Source: Coptis chinensis
Taxonomy: Eukaryota > Streptophyta > Magnoliopsida > Ranunculales > Ranunculaceae
Assembly: GCA_015680905.1 (NCBI GenBank)
Contig: CM027381.1
Location: 55,370,501 to 55,434,500 of the forward strand
Reading direction: 5' to 3'
Length of the DNA stretch: 64,000 bases
The translations under genes were made by a program, and so were the position numbers. The notes under the pieces are model-generated. The model saw only the letters and a list, made by a program, of their open reading frames with translations. It did no database searches and was not told where the DNA came from. Positions 9,703-20,822 of this stretch are shown here, in pieces (within the stretch, counting starts at the first letter, position 1; every line of letters starts with the position of its first letter).

Positions 9703-11119
9703 GATAAACGTAAAATGAATATTTATAATGAATATGATAAAAATGAATAGTTTACCTACGAAATGAACTATGAATTCACAACGTAAGTAAACTAAAACTG
9801 GACTTTTACGTGCTTGAGTTATCAAAGATTTCTACTCTCAATCCTATGAGATATAGTGGAGTAGATAAGTTCGTTCCACTCCTAGTGCTCTAGCATGGAT
9901 GTTTTCTAATCTAACTAGTCGTTTTTAAGTCTATGAGAGTTTTACGAAGGGAATTATACTACGATGCAACTACCCACAAGATGCAACTAAGATGATTATC
10001 TAAATAATTATGGGAAGGCTACGTTGATTCTATGATAAGGAGTTAGAGGGGGATTGATTCCACCTTAACTCAACTTAATCCACTAACGACGAATCGTCGT
10101 AATCCAAATTGAACTGCTTCGCAGAACAATTGGTTATTCCTAATCCCTAATTATACATGGCATTTCTACCAATTCATAACTAGCATGTGAACAATTAAAC
10201 CCATTCTCATGGTGAACTAATCATTTCTAGAGTGGAATAGAAAATACGACGACTCTACGATAATCGGAATCAAGCTTTCATCAAGGCTTCACAACCCCCT
10301 CTAATGGAGGTTTAGCCTTGAATCATTCATAATCATTTCCATTTATATTAAAACTAAACATAATATAAAGCATTGAAATTTATTTAATTAAACAATAATG
10401 AAATCTAATTTAATGACTAAATTGAACTAAGGACATGAATTGAAATTAGATCTAGAATTGGAATTGACAAAATCGAAATTGATAAAGAATACTACTTTAT
10501 TGATCTAATCAAATGAAGAACAAGATTCAAGGTTTAATCTAATGAAATGAATTAGATATTGAAACTATACTTAATCAAAACAATTAAATGAAACTAGATC
10601 TAGAAGCTATTTTAATGGCTACTTTCTATTCTAAGCTAACTATTATTTTCTAACCACTGGCTACCATTAATGAAGAGCTAAGCTTTTGTTTTATACATTC
10701 AGATCCAAAAACGTGCATGGGCTTGGAGCCATGTTTTGGGCGGAAGAATCGGGCCCAAAACCCAATTCTTTCAAATCAAAAGGCCTCTTCAGCTGCAGCT
10801 GGCTTCCACAGACTTTTCGTCCACTTCTGCTCCTCTGATTGGGTCAAGGCTTGGACCATTGCAAAGCTCTTTCCGCGCCGGTCGTTTTGACATAAGGTAG
10901 GCCTCATTCGAGGTCTGAGTCCAAAGATATGGCATTAGGAAGTTCGGTGACTTTTGCTCCTTTATTTCGCTAAAGTGGCACATTTCTGCACATAATGGAC
11001 TTTGAAGCCTAAAATGCATAAAAACACGTAATCAGTATTAACTCTTACTTATTATTCACATAATTGGTCTAACAGTATGATTATTAAGGGGTTAAAACTA
11101 CAGTTTTGGGCTCTTATCA
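9703..11119 (-). repeat. 5' LTR of element A, complete
   Basis: It is 1,417 bases, starts TGATAAGAGCCC on the minus strand at 11119, and ends TTTATCA at 9703, giving the TG...CA ends typical of LTRs. The first part shares blocks with both LTRs of element B, such as the CCAAAACTGTAGTTTTAACC stretch and the block around 10800-10930 (CAGACCTC..., ACCTTATGTC). No coding content is expected. The 76-residue frame at 10789-11019 is fortuitous. Confidence 0.88.
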
Positions 11120-12705
11120 ATAGTGTTAGGTCACATTGTGTCTAAAAATGGTATATAAGTAGATAAAACTAAAATAGACAAAATTTCTACTTTACCTATT
11201 CCACAGAACATCCGTGATATACGAGCCTTCCTAGGCCATGCTGGATTTTATAGAAGATTCATTCAAGATTTCTCAAAAATTGCTAAACATTTAACTAATC
11301 TTCTTATAAAATATACACCCTTTGAGTTTAACTCGGAATGCATGCAGGCTTTCAAAAAGTTGAAAGTCGCCTTAATAACTGCACCTATAATTCAACCTCC
11401 TAATTGGTCAAAACCGTTTGAGCTCATGTGTGACACCAGCGACTATGTTGTTGGCGCTATTCTAGGTCAAAAATATGATAAGGGAGGGACCTACAGTTGT
11501 TTACTATGCAAGTAAAACACTAAATGAGGCTCAAAAACATTAATAGGTTTAGCCATTGTCTATGCTTTAGACAAATTTCATCCTTATTTAATAGGTTCAA
11601 AAACATTAATCTACACTGATCATGCAGCACTTAGGTACCTTCTCGCGAAGAAGGATGCTAAGCAGAGGTTGATCCAATGGATTCTCCTCCTGCAAGAATT
11701 TACCTTAGAGATAAAAGATAAAAAAAAAGGTGTTGAAAACGTAGTGGCTGACCACCTATCTAAGTTAACTGATGATAGTAATGGTGATTCTGAGCCCATT
11801 TTAGATTCTTTTCCTGATGAGTACCTTTACGCGATCCTCTCTGCACCTTGGCATGCTGATATTGTGAATTATATATCTAAATGGATTGAGGTCGTACCAT
11901 GTCGTAACAATGATAACAAAATAGTCATCGGTTTCATTAAAGAAAACATTTTTTCAAGGTTTGGTGTTCCAAAATCCATCATCAGTGGTGGTGGATCACA
12001 TTTTTGCAGTAGAGTTTTTTAACATATCATGAGAAAATATGGAGTAACCCATAAGGTTGCAACTCCATACCATCCTCAAACAAGTGGTTAAGTTGAAGTC
12101 TCTAATCGAGAGATTAAACGTATCTTGGAGAAAACAGTTAATCCAAATAGGAAAAACTGGTCTCTCCATCTGAATGATGCATTATGGGCATTCGTTACTC
12201 TGCTTTTAAAACACCTATAGGGATGTCCCCCTATAGGCTTGTCTTTGGAAAACCTTAACCTTGTCATCTGCCAATTGAACTAGAGCATCGTGCTCTGTGG
12301 GCAATAAAAACCCTTAATTATAATCTCTATGCGGCAGGTGAAAAGCGTAAACTACAAATAAGCGAGCTCGAAAAGATTAGAAACAATGCTTATGACCTTT
12401 CAAAACATTACAAACCCAACATGAAAAGGATCCATGATAAGTATATTTTACGAAAATATTTCGAAGTTTGTCAAAAAGTTTTGCTTTAAAACTCTAGATT
12501 GTATTTTTTTTCAGGAAAACTGAACACTCGATGGACTGGTCCTTTTAATATAACCGAAGTCGCCCCTCACGGGGCTATTACTTTAAAGAACCATAAGGAC
12601 AACAATACCCTTAAAGTCAATGGTCAGCACTTCAAGCATTTTCATGAGTTACGGTATACGGATGTCGAAGAAATCCTTCTTCAAGGTCCCATCTACGAGG
12701 ATTAA
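11120..12705 (+). pseudogene. pol of element C: RT end, RNase H and integrase, with internal deletion
   Basis: The reading starts with the last third of RT (VLGHIVSKNGI, then RAFLGHAGFYRRFIQDFSKIA). RNase H follows (ELMCDTSDYVVGAILG; after a one-base frameshift near 11485, [11 protein letters not shown]; then [17 protein letters not shown]). The frame at 11669-12022 continues through [12 protein letters not shown] to the integrase. There the normal zinc finger and first catalytic Asp are missing, because NYI is joined directly to SKWIEVVPC, a loss of about 150 residues compared with family members. The second catalytic Asp is also changed (ISGGGSHF instead of ISDGGSHF). The VEVSNRE motif with the catalytic Glu remains near 12095. 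The last piece (12499-12705) has the integrase carboxy domain GKLNTRWTGPFNITEVAPHGAI. Frameshifts and stops make it a pseudogene. Confidence 0.88.
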
Positions 12706-13681
12706 ATCCTTTTTTCCCGATATATTCCTTTCCCATTCCATTCCATCTTTGCTTTAAGGGGATACATCAATAAGATAACTGGACCTCTCCACTTGGAGGG
12801 TGTGGTTGTAAGTGTCGGAGCCTTAGTCCACAGTATATCTCGCATATTCTTTGTAAAACATTTTTTACTCGTCGTTGGAGTAAGTGTGAACCTGTGAAGT
12901 GAGTATACAATTTTTCTTTTCTTTATTTTACACTTCTTTTTCAAAAATGTTAGTTTTCTTTGTACTATTAATGATAGATTCTCGATACATCAATAGTTAA
13001 GTGATTTTTCAAAACGGGCAATGGATTTTACACAGACAAACCCCTAGAACAACGCAATCTAGGGGCAATTTGAGATCAACTTTGCTTACTAAGAGTCACC
13101 TCTATCACTGAGCTATTCGCCCAGGTCAGGACATTTCATGTCTTGCCCAATAAATCCCCTAACTCGCGTAGCTGAAGCTATATCTGTCTAGATTGGGTTC
13201 GCCACAGAGCCGACACGAAATTTGTCTAAGATTATCTATCATGTTTTGTTTTAAAGTAGTGACATCTAGAATCACAACTTTTGAGTACGAGTTTCTTAAA
13301 ACATCTCTACATAGTTTTCAAAACCAGAGGATGTAAAAAAGAAAGTTATACGCCCGGAGTAACCAAAATGATATCAGATTAACATATAATTTTATTTTCT
13401 TGGCAAAACCTCTATATTGATAGAGATATATTTTGAATCAGAAAACCAATTAAAAAAAACAAGGCGTCTCCAAACGAGAATTAAACAAATAAAGTAACCC
13501 AAAGTGATACTATTCTCTGTTTAATTTTATCTTTTTGCCTCCACCTCTCTATTTTGTCTCGAGAATCTGACGTTAAAAGACTCAAAATTTTCCAAAAATT
13601 TCCTTTTTTAAAAAAATTTCCCTTCTCATTTAAATCTTTTCCCCTTCTAAATCTCTCTCGTTTCTCAAAAACTTTTCAAAA
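12706..13681 (+). other. Post-pol noncoding region of element C
   Basis: No gene seen. It begins with the usual post-pol TTTGCTTTAAGGGGATAC motif. The minus strand at 13100-13123 reads GGGCGAATAGCTCAGTGATAGAGG, which resembles a tRNA D-arm (A box), but no full cloverleaf follows. Confidence 0.5.
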
Positions 13682-13999
13682 ATGTTTTCTGTAGCAAACA
13701 AAAATCCTCCACCTATCAAGACTAGATGGATCAGTTTCAATGATCATGTGCAAGTGCTTCCTAGAGAACTGCAGCTTAAGATATGGACACATATACCGAA
13801 AATCATTCCTGGTTTAGATAAGAGTTCATACGCACGTAAGAGACGAGCTATGAGAGAAGGTTGGTGCTTGAATTGTCAAACATCAACTTGCCCTAGTCTT
13901 GAACCTCATAATAATTCAGGTTTTACGATTTTCAAGTATCAGGCACCTGCTCATCGAGCACAGCTGAAGAGAGTAATCCAATCGTCTGGTTGGGATTGA
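13682..13999 (+). CDS. Hypothetical 105-residue ORF in the 3' part of element C
   Basis: An open frame of 105 codons begins at ATG 13682 after an AT-rich leader and ends at TGA. The protein is basic (RKRRAMREGW), has a possible CxxC pair (WCLNCQTSTC) and no obvious membrane segment. It sits between the broken pol and the ATHILA-like ORF of the same element. Its frame is undamaged while the flanking pol is badly decayed. I do not recognise the family. It could be an accessory ORF of the element or a chance open frame. Confidence 0.4.
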   Translation: MFSVANKNPPPIKTRWISFNDHVQVLPRELQLKIWTHIPKIIPGLDKSSYARKRRAMREGWCLNCQTSTCPSLEPHNNSGFTIFKYQAPAHRAQLKRVIQSSGWD

Positions 14000-14567
14000 C
14001 TCGAGTTTTCAAAAACTTCCAAGTCTTGGGGATCTGACTTAAAACGACCCACCTTTTTAAAATTTCAGTCAAACTTATTCAAAACCCAAAAAAATTAATT
14101 AAATTTTTTTTCTGTTATCTGTACATATTTCCATACAGTTCTTTCCATCATCTGTTTCTCATCTAACGTTAGATATGAGTGTACCCTATACCGATACGTT
14201 GCATTTTCGATGCTGATCGTTTTGGTACTCACGGGTTAAGATCGAACGAGTAACGAAGCGTAGATCGGCTCTTGAAGTTGGCAAGGCACTGAGGGCAAGG
14301 TTGGAATTTCTGATTTTATTTGCGCTTGGGCCAAAAATTCATTTTCTTTAAAGAGGAACGTGCCTCGCATGTGCCATCAAACCATTAAGCCCACGCGACC
14401 GCCCACTTCCCTTCTTCTCCATCACGAAATCCCCAACCCTAGCTGCCCCACTCGACTCGCAACTGCCTGTCCACTTCAACACACCTCCACCCAATTTTTT
14501 TACAACCGACCCCATTTTCAACCCCCATTCCAACAAGAAACCCCAATTTCATCAATTCCTACTCTAA
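14000..14567 (+). other. Spacer before the extra ORF of element C
   Basis: No supported gene. It includes a C-rich stretch at 14390-14540, which could be a leader for the following ORF. Confidence 0.5.
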
Positions 14568-14957
14568 ATGGCTCGAGTTCTTAAAATCGTGCCAGAGCAA
14601 AATTTTCAGGACCTCTTCTATTCTGATCTATTTGAAGTGCACTTCATGGCTGAGATTAGAAGAAGAGGATGGGAACCCTTGGTTTTGTTGGAAGGTGCGG
14701 CTTATTCTCCCTCTCTTACTCTTTCGTTTTATAACTACATGCTTAAATAGGAGGATGACTGCATTATGGTTGTTAAAGATGGACGCTCGCTGGAGCACAC
14801 CAAGGAGGTGGTGAGTGGAGTTCTAGGGATTCCTCAGAAGGTTTATGTTCAGACGGAACAGTCCCCAGACGGGAAGACCATCGAAATGATAATGGTCGAG
14901 ACACTTCTTGAGGGGGTTAAAAACCCCAAGTCTCACTGCACATTTCATATCTTGTGA
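14568..14957 (+). pseudogene. Extra ORF of element C (ATHILA ORF / plant transposon-protein-like)
   Basis: The frame starts MARVLKIVPEQNFQDLF at 14568. It continues with GWEPLVLLEGAAYSPSLTLSFYNYML, then one in-frame TAG at 14748-14750, and resumes in the same frame through VVSGVLGIPQ and NPKSHC. Both extra ORF modules of element A share these motifs in the same order. The protein is truncated compared with module 2 of A, which continues into an acidic tail. Function unknown. The position between integrase and the 3' LTR is typical for such ORFs. Confidence 0.65.
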
Positions 14958-16262
14958 TAATCTAGCCAAAAGCCTTATCTGAATGATTATTGAGTGATGA
15001 CACAAAGGATGTCCGGATAGAAAGACCACATGTCCACTTGCTTGATCACCAGGCCATATCTTAAGAGAGAATTTAGGCCCTTTTTAGATTGATATAGCCA
15101 AATAAACGTTAAAAACCTAAAAAGATAGTTGCTCTCTATCTAGTTATCCCTCTTGAGCCTTCACCCTTTCTAAAAGCCTTTTTATTCTTCACCAAAAATT
15201 CCTAATCCGTTACCACACACAATAAAAAAACTTACCCAGCTGATGAGTTGAGAACTGGATGGATATCAAAAAAAGAGAAGAGAAGACCTTGTACAAAAAC
15301 AGAACAGTTAATTGCTTCAAAAAGAAAAGAAAGAAAAGAAAAGAAAAACCCATCCAAAACCAAAACTTCAAAAAAAAATTCAAATGAGTCAAAAATCGAA
15401 TCTCCCAAAAGTTAAAAATCAAAAGGAGACGACATAAAAAACAAAAAGAAACAAAAGCAAAGTTAGAACTCCCAAAATTCAAAATCATTTGGAGTCACAA
15501 AGCCAAAGGGCTAAAAGAATGTATCACAAATCGGAACCAAAAGAACCAAACGAGGTTCTTCTCTGGTTACAAATATCTTAAAGGCCCAATTTATCAACTT
15601 ATTAGATTTTGTTTTTCCCTTCCTTTTTCTTTCTAAACCATCACCCTAGCCCTGTAACTCATAATAAAAGACCTCTAACTCGATTAGGAATAGGATGGTG
15701 TGATAGTAAGTGGCAAGCGTGATCAATCGACCCCGATTCCTTTAGACGTCATTTGAGTATGTGAAGAATATAAGTGCCCGCTGCACTTGAGAGAACGAAC
15801 CTTGAGTGAATCTATCAGAGAGTTATGATTGCAACACACCCCTGTGAGAACCCATCTTAAGGAAGCTCTCCAAAAGCCTCGGAAACAACTCTGCTTTTGT
15901 ATTTCATTGCTCATATTTTGTACATTTATCTTTAGATGATTAAATTACTATATATATGTTATTCTAAGTTCAAAGGAGCTTGTCTTCATTCACCGTTAAT
16001 GAGATGTATGAACTTCTGAGAATAAATAAGGAAACAAGACCATTTGTACTAAATAGAAAAAGTTTGTGAGTACCTTCACTGGAAAACTCTCAAGAGGCTT
16101 AAAGCTCGTCCACTAGGGAATTCCTAGTGGTTTAATGCCTTGTTGCATATGGTCGATCAATGCAATCGCACTCTGCGAAACGAAATTAGTATAACTTATA
16201 ATAAATCACTCATTTGTGATCTTAGTTTTTTCTCTCATCCTTGCCTAAAGACAAGCAAGATG
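14958..16262 (+). other. 3' noncoding region of element C, with conserved palindrome
   Basis: No gene. Blocks at 14980-15100, 15690-15830 and 16060-16180 align by eye with element B (35680-35800, 36300-36450, 36680-36800) and, inverted, with element A. The stretch 15290-15480 is A-rich and low in complexity. The perfect palindrome lies at 16110-16130. Confidence 0.75.
16110..16130 (+). other. Conserved palindrome in the 3' noncoding region of element C
   Basis: A perfect 21-base inverted repeat centred on GAATT with arms CCACTAGG and CCTAGTGG. It corresponds to 206-226 in A and 36742-36762 in B. Confidence 0.75.
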
Positions 16263-16275
16263 CTATTTGGAGGTG
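16263..16275 (+). other. Polypurine tract of element C
   Basis: The motif TATTTGGAGGTGG precedes TGATCAGCTCCC, the counterpart of the tract-LTR junction in A and B. It differs from them by GGAGG in place of GGGGG. Confidence 0.6.
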
Positions 16276-16831
16276 GTGATCAGCTCCCAAATGTGCATTT
16301 TATTACCAGTATATTGTTGCATTATAGTCTCTCTTACGACAATGAAAAGACAACTCATAGCTTTCACTGTGCTTTTTAGGTTAAAGAGTATTTCAGACCA
16401 CTTATCATAAAAGTTGCGTCTTAGCACCAAAAGGAGCCTTAATCATGCTTATTATGAAGACTAGTAGCTGCTATGGAAAAGTGTTGAAAAAGTCAAAATA
16501 AAAAGTTAAAGGCCTTAAATCAGAAGACCAGATATTGAGGCCATTATCTCAAAATATGATGACTTTTCTCCCTAAACCTACCTTGTTCAAGAAGAAACCA
16601 AAAATCAAAAGCAAAAGCAAAAGTAAAAGTGTAGTGTGAGTTGTCTAGTTTGTAATAGAGAAGGGCAAATCTGTAAAAGGCAAAAGTAAGGGTTTATAAG
16701 CTAAAAGCAAGGGAGAGAGAAACCATCCATTGTTTTAGGATCTAAACCATTTGGTTTGTTTAATTTCTTGTCTTGTTTTTCAATTCATATTTTTATTTTC
16801 TTGTTGTTTATTTCCTTTCAATCAACTTGTT
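16276..16831 (+). repeat. Left part of the 3' LTR of element C (diverged)
   Basis: It starts TGATCAGCTCCCAAA, comparable with TGATAAGAGCCCAAA in A and B, and runs to the CACTA insertion point. A TATA-like TTTATAAG occurs near 16693. Beyond the first bases I cannot align it convincingly with the A/B LTRs, so the LTR call rests mainly on the position after the polypurine tract. Confidence 0.5.
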
Positions 16832-16862
16832 CACTACTAAAAGAAAGGCTTTTTGTGTCACT
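16832..16862 (+). repeat. Left terminal inverted repeat of the CACTA element
   Basis: About 31 bases, beginning CACTACTAAAAG and ending in TTTTTGTGTCACTT. It pairs with 40226-40256 with about two mismatches. Confidence 0.88.
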
Positions 16863-17100
16863 TATTTTTTTTGTCTCGTGTCACTTACTAGAAAAAAGTG
16901 ACACACAGAGTTTTGATTTGTCACTTTTGTATGGAATGAAGGTTGATGTGTTGCTTCTAGGAAAAGTGACACAAATATTTTTATTTTTTGTATCCCATTA
17001 TTTGAATGTGACACTAGTGGTTTGCCTTATTGTGTCACTTCTGGGTGTAAAAAAACCGGAAACAAAATTAACAAATTATTGAAATAAATAAGCGACACAA
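16863..17100. repeat. Left subterminal repeats of the CACTA element
   Basis: At least six copies of GTGTCACTT or its complement AAGTGACAC are scattered here in both orientations. They match those of the right end, but the array is shorter and less regular. Confidence 0.75.
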
Positions 17101-18887
17101 GTAATTGCTTATGCCAATAAAAAGAACATTTAGGGTTAAAAAAAAAAAAAAAAAAAAAAAAACTCTGTCTCGTAAAAACGCTAAAGAGACCTCATCGTTA
17201 TTCCTCCCAACTAATTCACACCGGCATTCTAACACCATGCGCGCTCTCCCACCCAGCGGTCTCTCGTTCATCCCTCGTTCTCCATCCCAGTTCCCTTTCC
17301 AGCTGTCCCTTGTTCTCTCGTCCATCTCTCGGGTTAGTCTCGACACCTCGTAGATGTGTGTGGGTGGGTGTTTTTCATTCTCTCCCCCCCTTTTTGTGAT
17401 GATTCTGTTATTAGACCGGCTTGTAACTAGGTACGAAACATGTCTGTGTATAGTTAATTAGTTATTCTATCTTCATTTTAGAAAATCATAATTATGTCAT
17501 TGTTGTCTTATCATTGAAGCTGACCTAAATGTTTTGTCTGACATTGCAATTTGTATATGAATTTACATTTTATGATTTATTAATATTGTTCTTTGCAGGC
17601 ACCGAAAGCTCTCAGAATTAGGAGAAAGGAGGGGTTCATAATGCTTTAGTTGTTGGCACATCTCAGGCAACCAAATAGGATCAGACGTTTTGCTTTTCGG
17701 TCAATTAGTTCGTGTTTCCTTTTTCATTTAGCTATTAGTTTGTGCTGAGAAGAGTGACTATGTTACTTACAAGTCTTATCTTACAGAAATGACACAGGTT
17801 TTCCTCTTAAGAGTACCATGGTTATCCCTACTCCTGTAACATCTGAAAGGTGCTTCTTTTTCCTCTATTACTTTCTATTGTTCATTTTGTCATTATCATG
17901 CATTGGCTACATGCATTATGTTCATATAGCCAGGCTTCTTTTCTAGGTTAGCAATAATTTCCAGCCTAAATGCATCTAGTACGAAATTAACATAGTGATG
18001 TTGTTATTATTACGATTGTCTAAAGAATACTTTCTGTAACACAGAAGAACCCAAAAAGTTGATGCGGTTGAATACTTCAATAGTATCTAAGTACAATTAT
18101 ATGCCGTTGAGTTAGCTTGTGTCTAGTTACTATCCTTTATTCCATTGAAATATGATAAAGAAAGTTAGCCAACTCTTAACAGTATAGGTACTTGTCACTG
18201 CTACTACCTGTGTCATCCTTATGGGGACATTTTACGGGAACTTACAAAATAAAATTTTATTTTGGATATCCCAATTACCAAAAAAGAAGTTAAATATGTT
18301 GCTAGAATTTAGTTCCTATAATTTTGCTTTTCTAGTTTGTGTTCTTTATTTTAGTATGGTTCTTGTGCCTCAGATGGTAGGGTGTTCTGTAGATAAGTTG
18401 AAACTTTTTCATTTTTATAATGCAGCAAATAGAAAAATCATTCCCATTCAAGATTTTGATATTCGACGAATGCCAGGCAGACCTTTAACATCTGAGATGC
18501 GACTCTTCAGTTGAGAGGACTAAATCTCCTATTATCTTCCATCAGCACAAAGATTCACATATTTGGGTCCATGATATCAATGGGCGGCTGGGTGCTTAAT
18601 CGTTTGATTGCAGTATACTTCATTATTACTACCATCATCATCTTAGCCTCCCAGTGTCCCTTCCCCCCAGTACCCTTTAAAGTTTTGATGGGAAGCTAAT
18701 GTTCCTTCCAGGTCCCCTCCCTTACCCTCCCCTCTGCTTGATGCTTAATGCATTATAGATGTTCAGCATTTGAACCTTTATGAAATGAACACAACATTGT
18801 AGATTTCATTCTTTTGCGCCATGACTCTGGGATTCTGGGGAATCTGTTCATCACATCTTAGTATATTATGATTAGGCCTATATATTT
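17101..18887 (+). other. CACTA interior, left part: unidentified, probably captured exon/intron sequence
   Basis: After a 24-base poly-A (17138-17162) lies a C-rich segment that reads MRALPPSGLSFIPRSPSQFPFQ from 17239, which looks like a gene start. Later segments contain intron-like AG/GT borders (TTTGCAG at 17594-17600, for example) and short open stretches such as 18370-18510 (IIPIQDFDIRRMPGRPLTSEM). Since the next identifiable exons (18888-19877) come from a gamma-tubulin complex gene, this may be its 5' part, but I cannot assign the exons. Confidence 0.4.
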
Positions 18888-19877
18888 GTGCCTTGTGGTG
18901 ATTTCCTAGATTCAACATCTCTAGCTTTGGTGTGCAATGTCAACGCAAGATCATTTTTCCCTGAGAATCCTATCATTATTGTATGTCAAACTCTTCTTGA
19001 CAACAGTAGGACCTCACATGATAAACTGAATGTATCAGGAAGTTTCAACCTTCCGTCACTAGATGATAATGGCTTACGACAGGCTATCTTTTCTAGAACT
19101 GATGGAACAACTTCTGCACCAAAGGAGACAAACTACATGTTTGGTTTTCAATATATGGAATATGGGCATATTCGGTCAAATAATGACATAAAAGCATTAG
19201 AATTGATGTATCCCTTCCCAACTCTTCTACCTCACTTTCAGGTTTGCTTGATTTTTCTTAACGTGATTAGGTCTTCAATTATAGTACATAGGTATCCCTT
19301 TCCCCCCTCTGAAACCCAGATGTAATCATGAGATAGGAAAATCTCCAAATAACAGAGATTTTTCCATTTCATGAAAATAACACTCTCATATCAAGAGTTC
19401 TAAACTGGATTCAAGCTGTTGTACCGAAGGCTACCCCACTTCCTGTAGTTATTATACAGGAATGTCTTCTTTTCTACATCAAGAAACAGGTAATTGGTTC
19501 AAGTGTGTTTCTTATTCTTATTCATATACATGGTTGCCATTTATTGGCTCAAATTATGGTTTTACGTGCTAGGTTGATTATGTAGGCCAACATATTTTGC
19601 TAAAGTTGATGCATGGTTGGAGATTGATGGATGAACTTGGTGTCTTACGAGCTATTTACTTATTAGGATCAGGTATTTCCTGCTCATCTTGAGCCTCTGT
19701 ATGGTTTGAGTCATGTTATTCTTTTGCAGAGAATGTTGACCTGATACTATCCTGACATTGTAATTAGCTCTAACTTCTTCAGGTGACTGGCTGCAACATT
19801 TCCTGTCTGTGTTTTTCAATAAGTTGGATAAAGGGGAATCTTGGGATGACGAGTTTGAGTTAAGCATTGTTCTACAG
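18888..19877 (+). pseudogene. Captured exons of a gamma-tubulin complex component 5-like gene
   Basis: Four segments with good splice borders join in frame. They are about 18888-19241 (ending PFPTLLPHFQ, donor GTTTGC), 19358-19489 (IFPFHENNTL to ECLLFYIKKQ), 19573-19672 (VDYVGQHILLKLMHGW to AIYLLGSG) and 19783-19877 (DWLQHFLSVFFNKLDKGESW to ELSIVLQ). This order and wording match what I remember of plant GCP5/Spc97-98 family proteins, which build the gamma-tubulin ring complex that nucleates microtubules. The first segment has NLPSLDDNGLRQAIF and TNYMFGFQY. The 3' exons are not found. The intron after 19877 holds element D. The gene piece lies inside the CACTA ends, so it was probably picked up by the transposon. 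The open frame across three junctions is notable. The assignment is from memory of the family and was not searched. Confidence 0.72.
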
Positions 19878-19927
19878 GTATCGTTAGATGTATTTGGAAA
19901 TTTAAACCTTATCATAGACTTGACAAT

Positions 19928-20278
19928 TGTTACAACCTTAATTCTCTTACGAGCACTATTCCCTAGCCCTTAAGCACTATTCTCCTTCTCAACCCTCTCA
20001 CTCTCCTTTCCTCTCCTAGGTCTCCTCCTTTCTTAGGTTAATGGATCCGCCCCCCTCTTTTTCTCTCCCCCACTATTACTCTTTATACCTTTCTTTTCAT
20101 CCATCATGGCCCTCCACCTGTCCCTCCATCTCGCGGTCCTCTTAGCTCCATGTGTAGGGTTTCCGTATCACGCTGACCACCATCGCTGTCACCCGATCCG
20201 GTGGATCGTGGACTTATGTGCTATGCTGACCCAGCCCATCTCACCATTGATATCCCGGTGCTACATCCTGCCACTATA
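19928..20278 (-). repeat. 3' LTR of element D
   Basis: It is 351 bases and matches 28187-28543 with about nine substitutions and a few indels in the segment CCGTA...GATCC. On the minus strand its first two bases are TA rather than TG (TATAGTGGCAGG against TGTAGTGGCAGG), a single change at the terminus. Confidence 0.92.
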
Positions 20279-20300
20279 GATGCCCCCTCTCGAGTCCGCG
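20279..20300 (-). other. Polypurine tract of element D
   Basis: The minus strand reads CTCGAGAGGGGGCATC immediately before the LTR. The purine run AGAGGGGG is short but in the right place. Confidence 0.6.
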
Positions 20301-20822
20301 ATAGTATCTCGATTGGGGAGTAGAGAGTTCTCCACATTAAACCTTCCAACCGTAGCCTTCCGTCTTCCTTTCACCGCTGGATTCACGAGTTTCCACGTGA
20401 GTACAACTGGTGCCCCCTCGTTTCTTGTGCATCCACGTGTCCTTCACTGGCTGGTTCCTTTTGGTGTCCCCTCGATTTCAGCTCCCCTCAAATTACTTTT
20501 TTACCCCCTCCTCTTATAAAAAGTCCGCTCGATTTTTCCTCTCTCACCTAGCTTTTCTTTTGCCTTTCAGTTCCTCTCAACCTCTCCCCCTACCTTTCTT
20601 CTTGTTTCCCAGCACCGGTCGCTTTCACGGTCGTCTTCTCCGGTTTCTTCTGCGGAAATTCTTGCTCCGGCTGCTTTCCTTTTACCTCAGGTTGGTCTCC
20701 TCTTCTCTCTAGCTCTGTTTAATTGCTATATTGCGCATTTCTCCTTTGTCCTTGGTATTAGAATCTGTTCATCTCCCATTCCTTCTCCGCCTTGTTGTGA
20801 CTGTGTGTATTCCACTCCGACC
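20301..20822 (+). other. Leader of the antisense ORF in element D
   Basis: The segment is C/T-rich on the plus strand and holds no supported gene. TTATAAAA near 20513-20520 could serve as a TATA box for the antisense ORF, and the following 300 bases are pyrimidine-rich, like a plant 5' untranslated region. Confidence 0.4.

Larger units (their letters stand above)
1..11119 (-). mobile_element. Element A: Athila-type Ty3/gypsy LTR retrotransposon without RT or integrase, left LTR cut by window edge
   Basis: Positions 1-69 repeat 11051-11119 with one mismatch, which marks the start of the left LTR copy and the full right LTR. Read on the minus strand the order is 5' LTR, primer-binding site, gag, protease, a conserved peptide, two ATHILA-like ORF modules, a long noncoding region, polypurine tract and 3' LTR. 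I find no reverse transcriptase, RNase H or integrase motif anywhere between. The element interrupts the reverse transcriptase of plus-strand element C, whose pol resumes at 11120. The target duplication cannot be checked because the left end is outside the window. The coding parts contain frameshifts and stops, so the copy is not functional, although the visible LTR ends are nearly identical. Confidence 0.88.
11120..16831 (+). mobile_element. Element C: old Athila-like gypsy element, pol-bearing, left part outside or beyond element A
   Basis: Plus-strand RT, RNase H and integrase sequence resumes exactly at the end of element A's LTR. A post-pol region with two ORFs, a 3' noncoding region homologous to those of A and B, a polypurine tract and an LTR-like sequence follow. 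Its gag, protease and most of its RT are not in the window and would lie to the left of A. The LTR-like remnant is itself broken by the CACTA element at 16832 and probably resumes at 40260. It is the best candidate here for the type of autonomous partner that A and B would need. Confidence 0.8.

Noticed and set aside
13061..13123. Possible tRNA gene on the minus strand (GGGCGAATAGCTCAGTGATAGAGG)
   Set aside because: The D-arm-like A box is good, but the acceptor stem does not pair fully and no proper T-arm follows. At most it is a tRNA-derived fragment in the retrotransposon.
20280..20712. Plus-strand ORFs in a C/T-rich segment
   Set aside because: Low-complexity Phe/Pro/Ser translation of a pyrimidine-rich leader.
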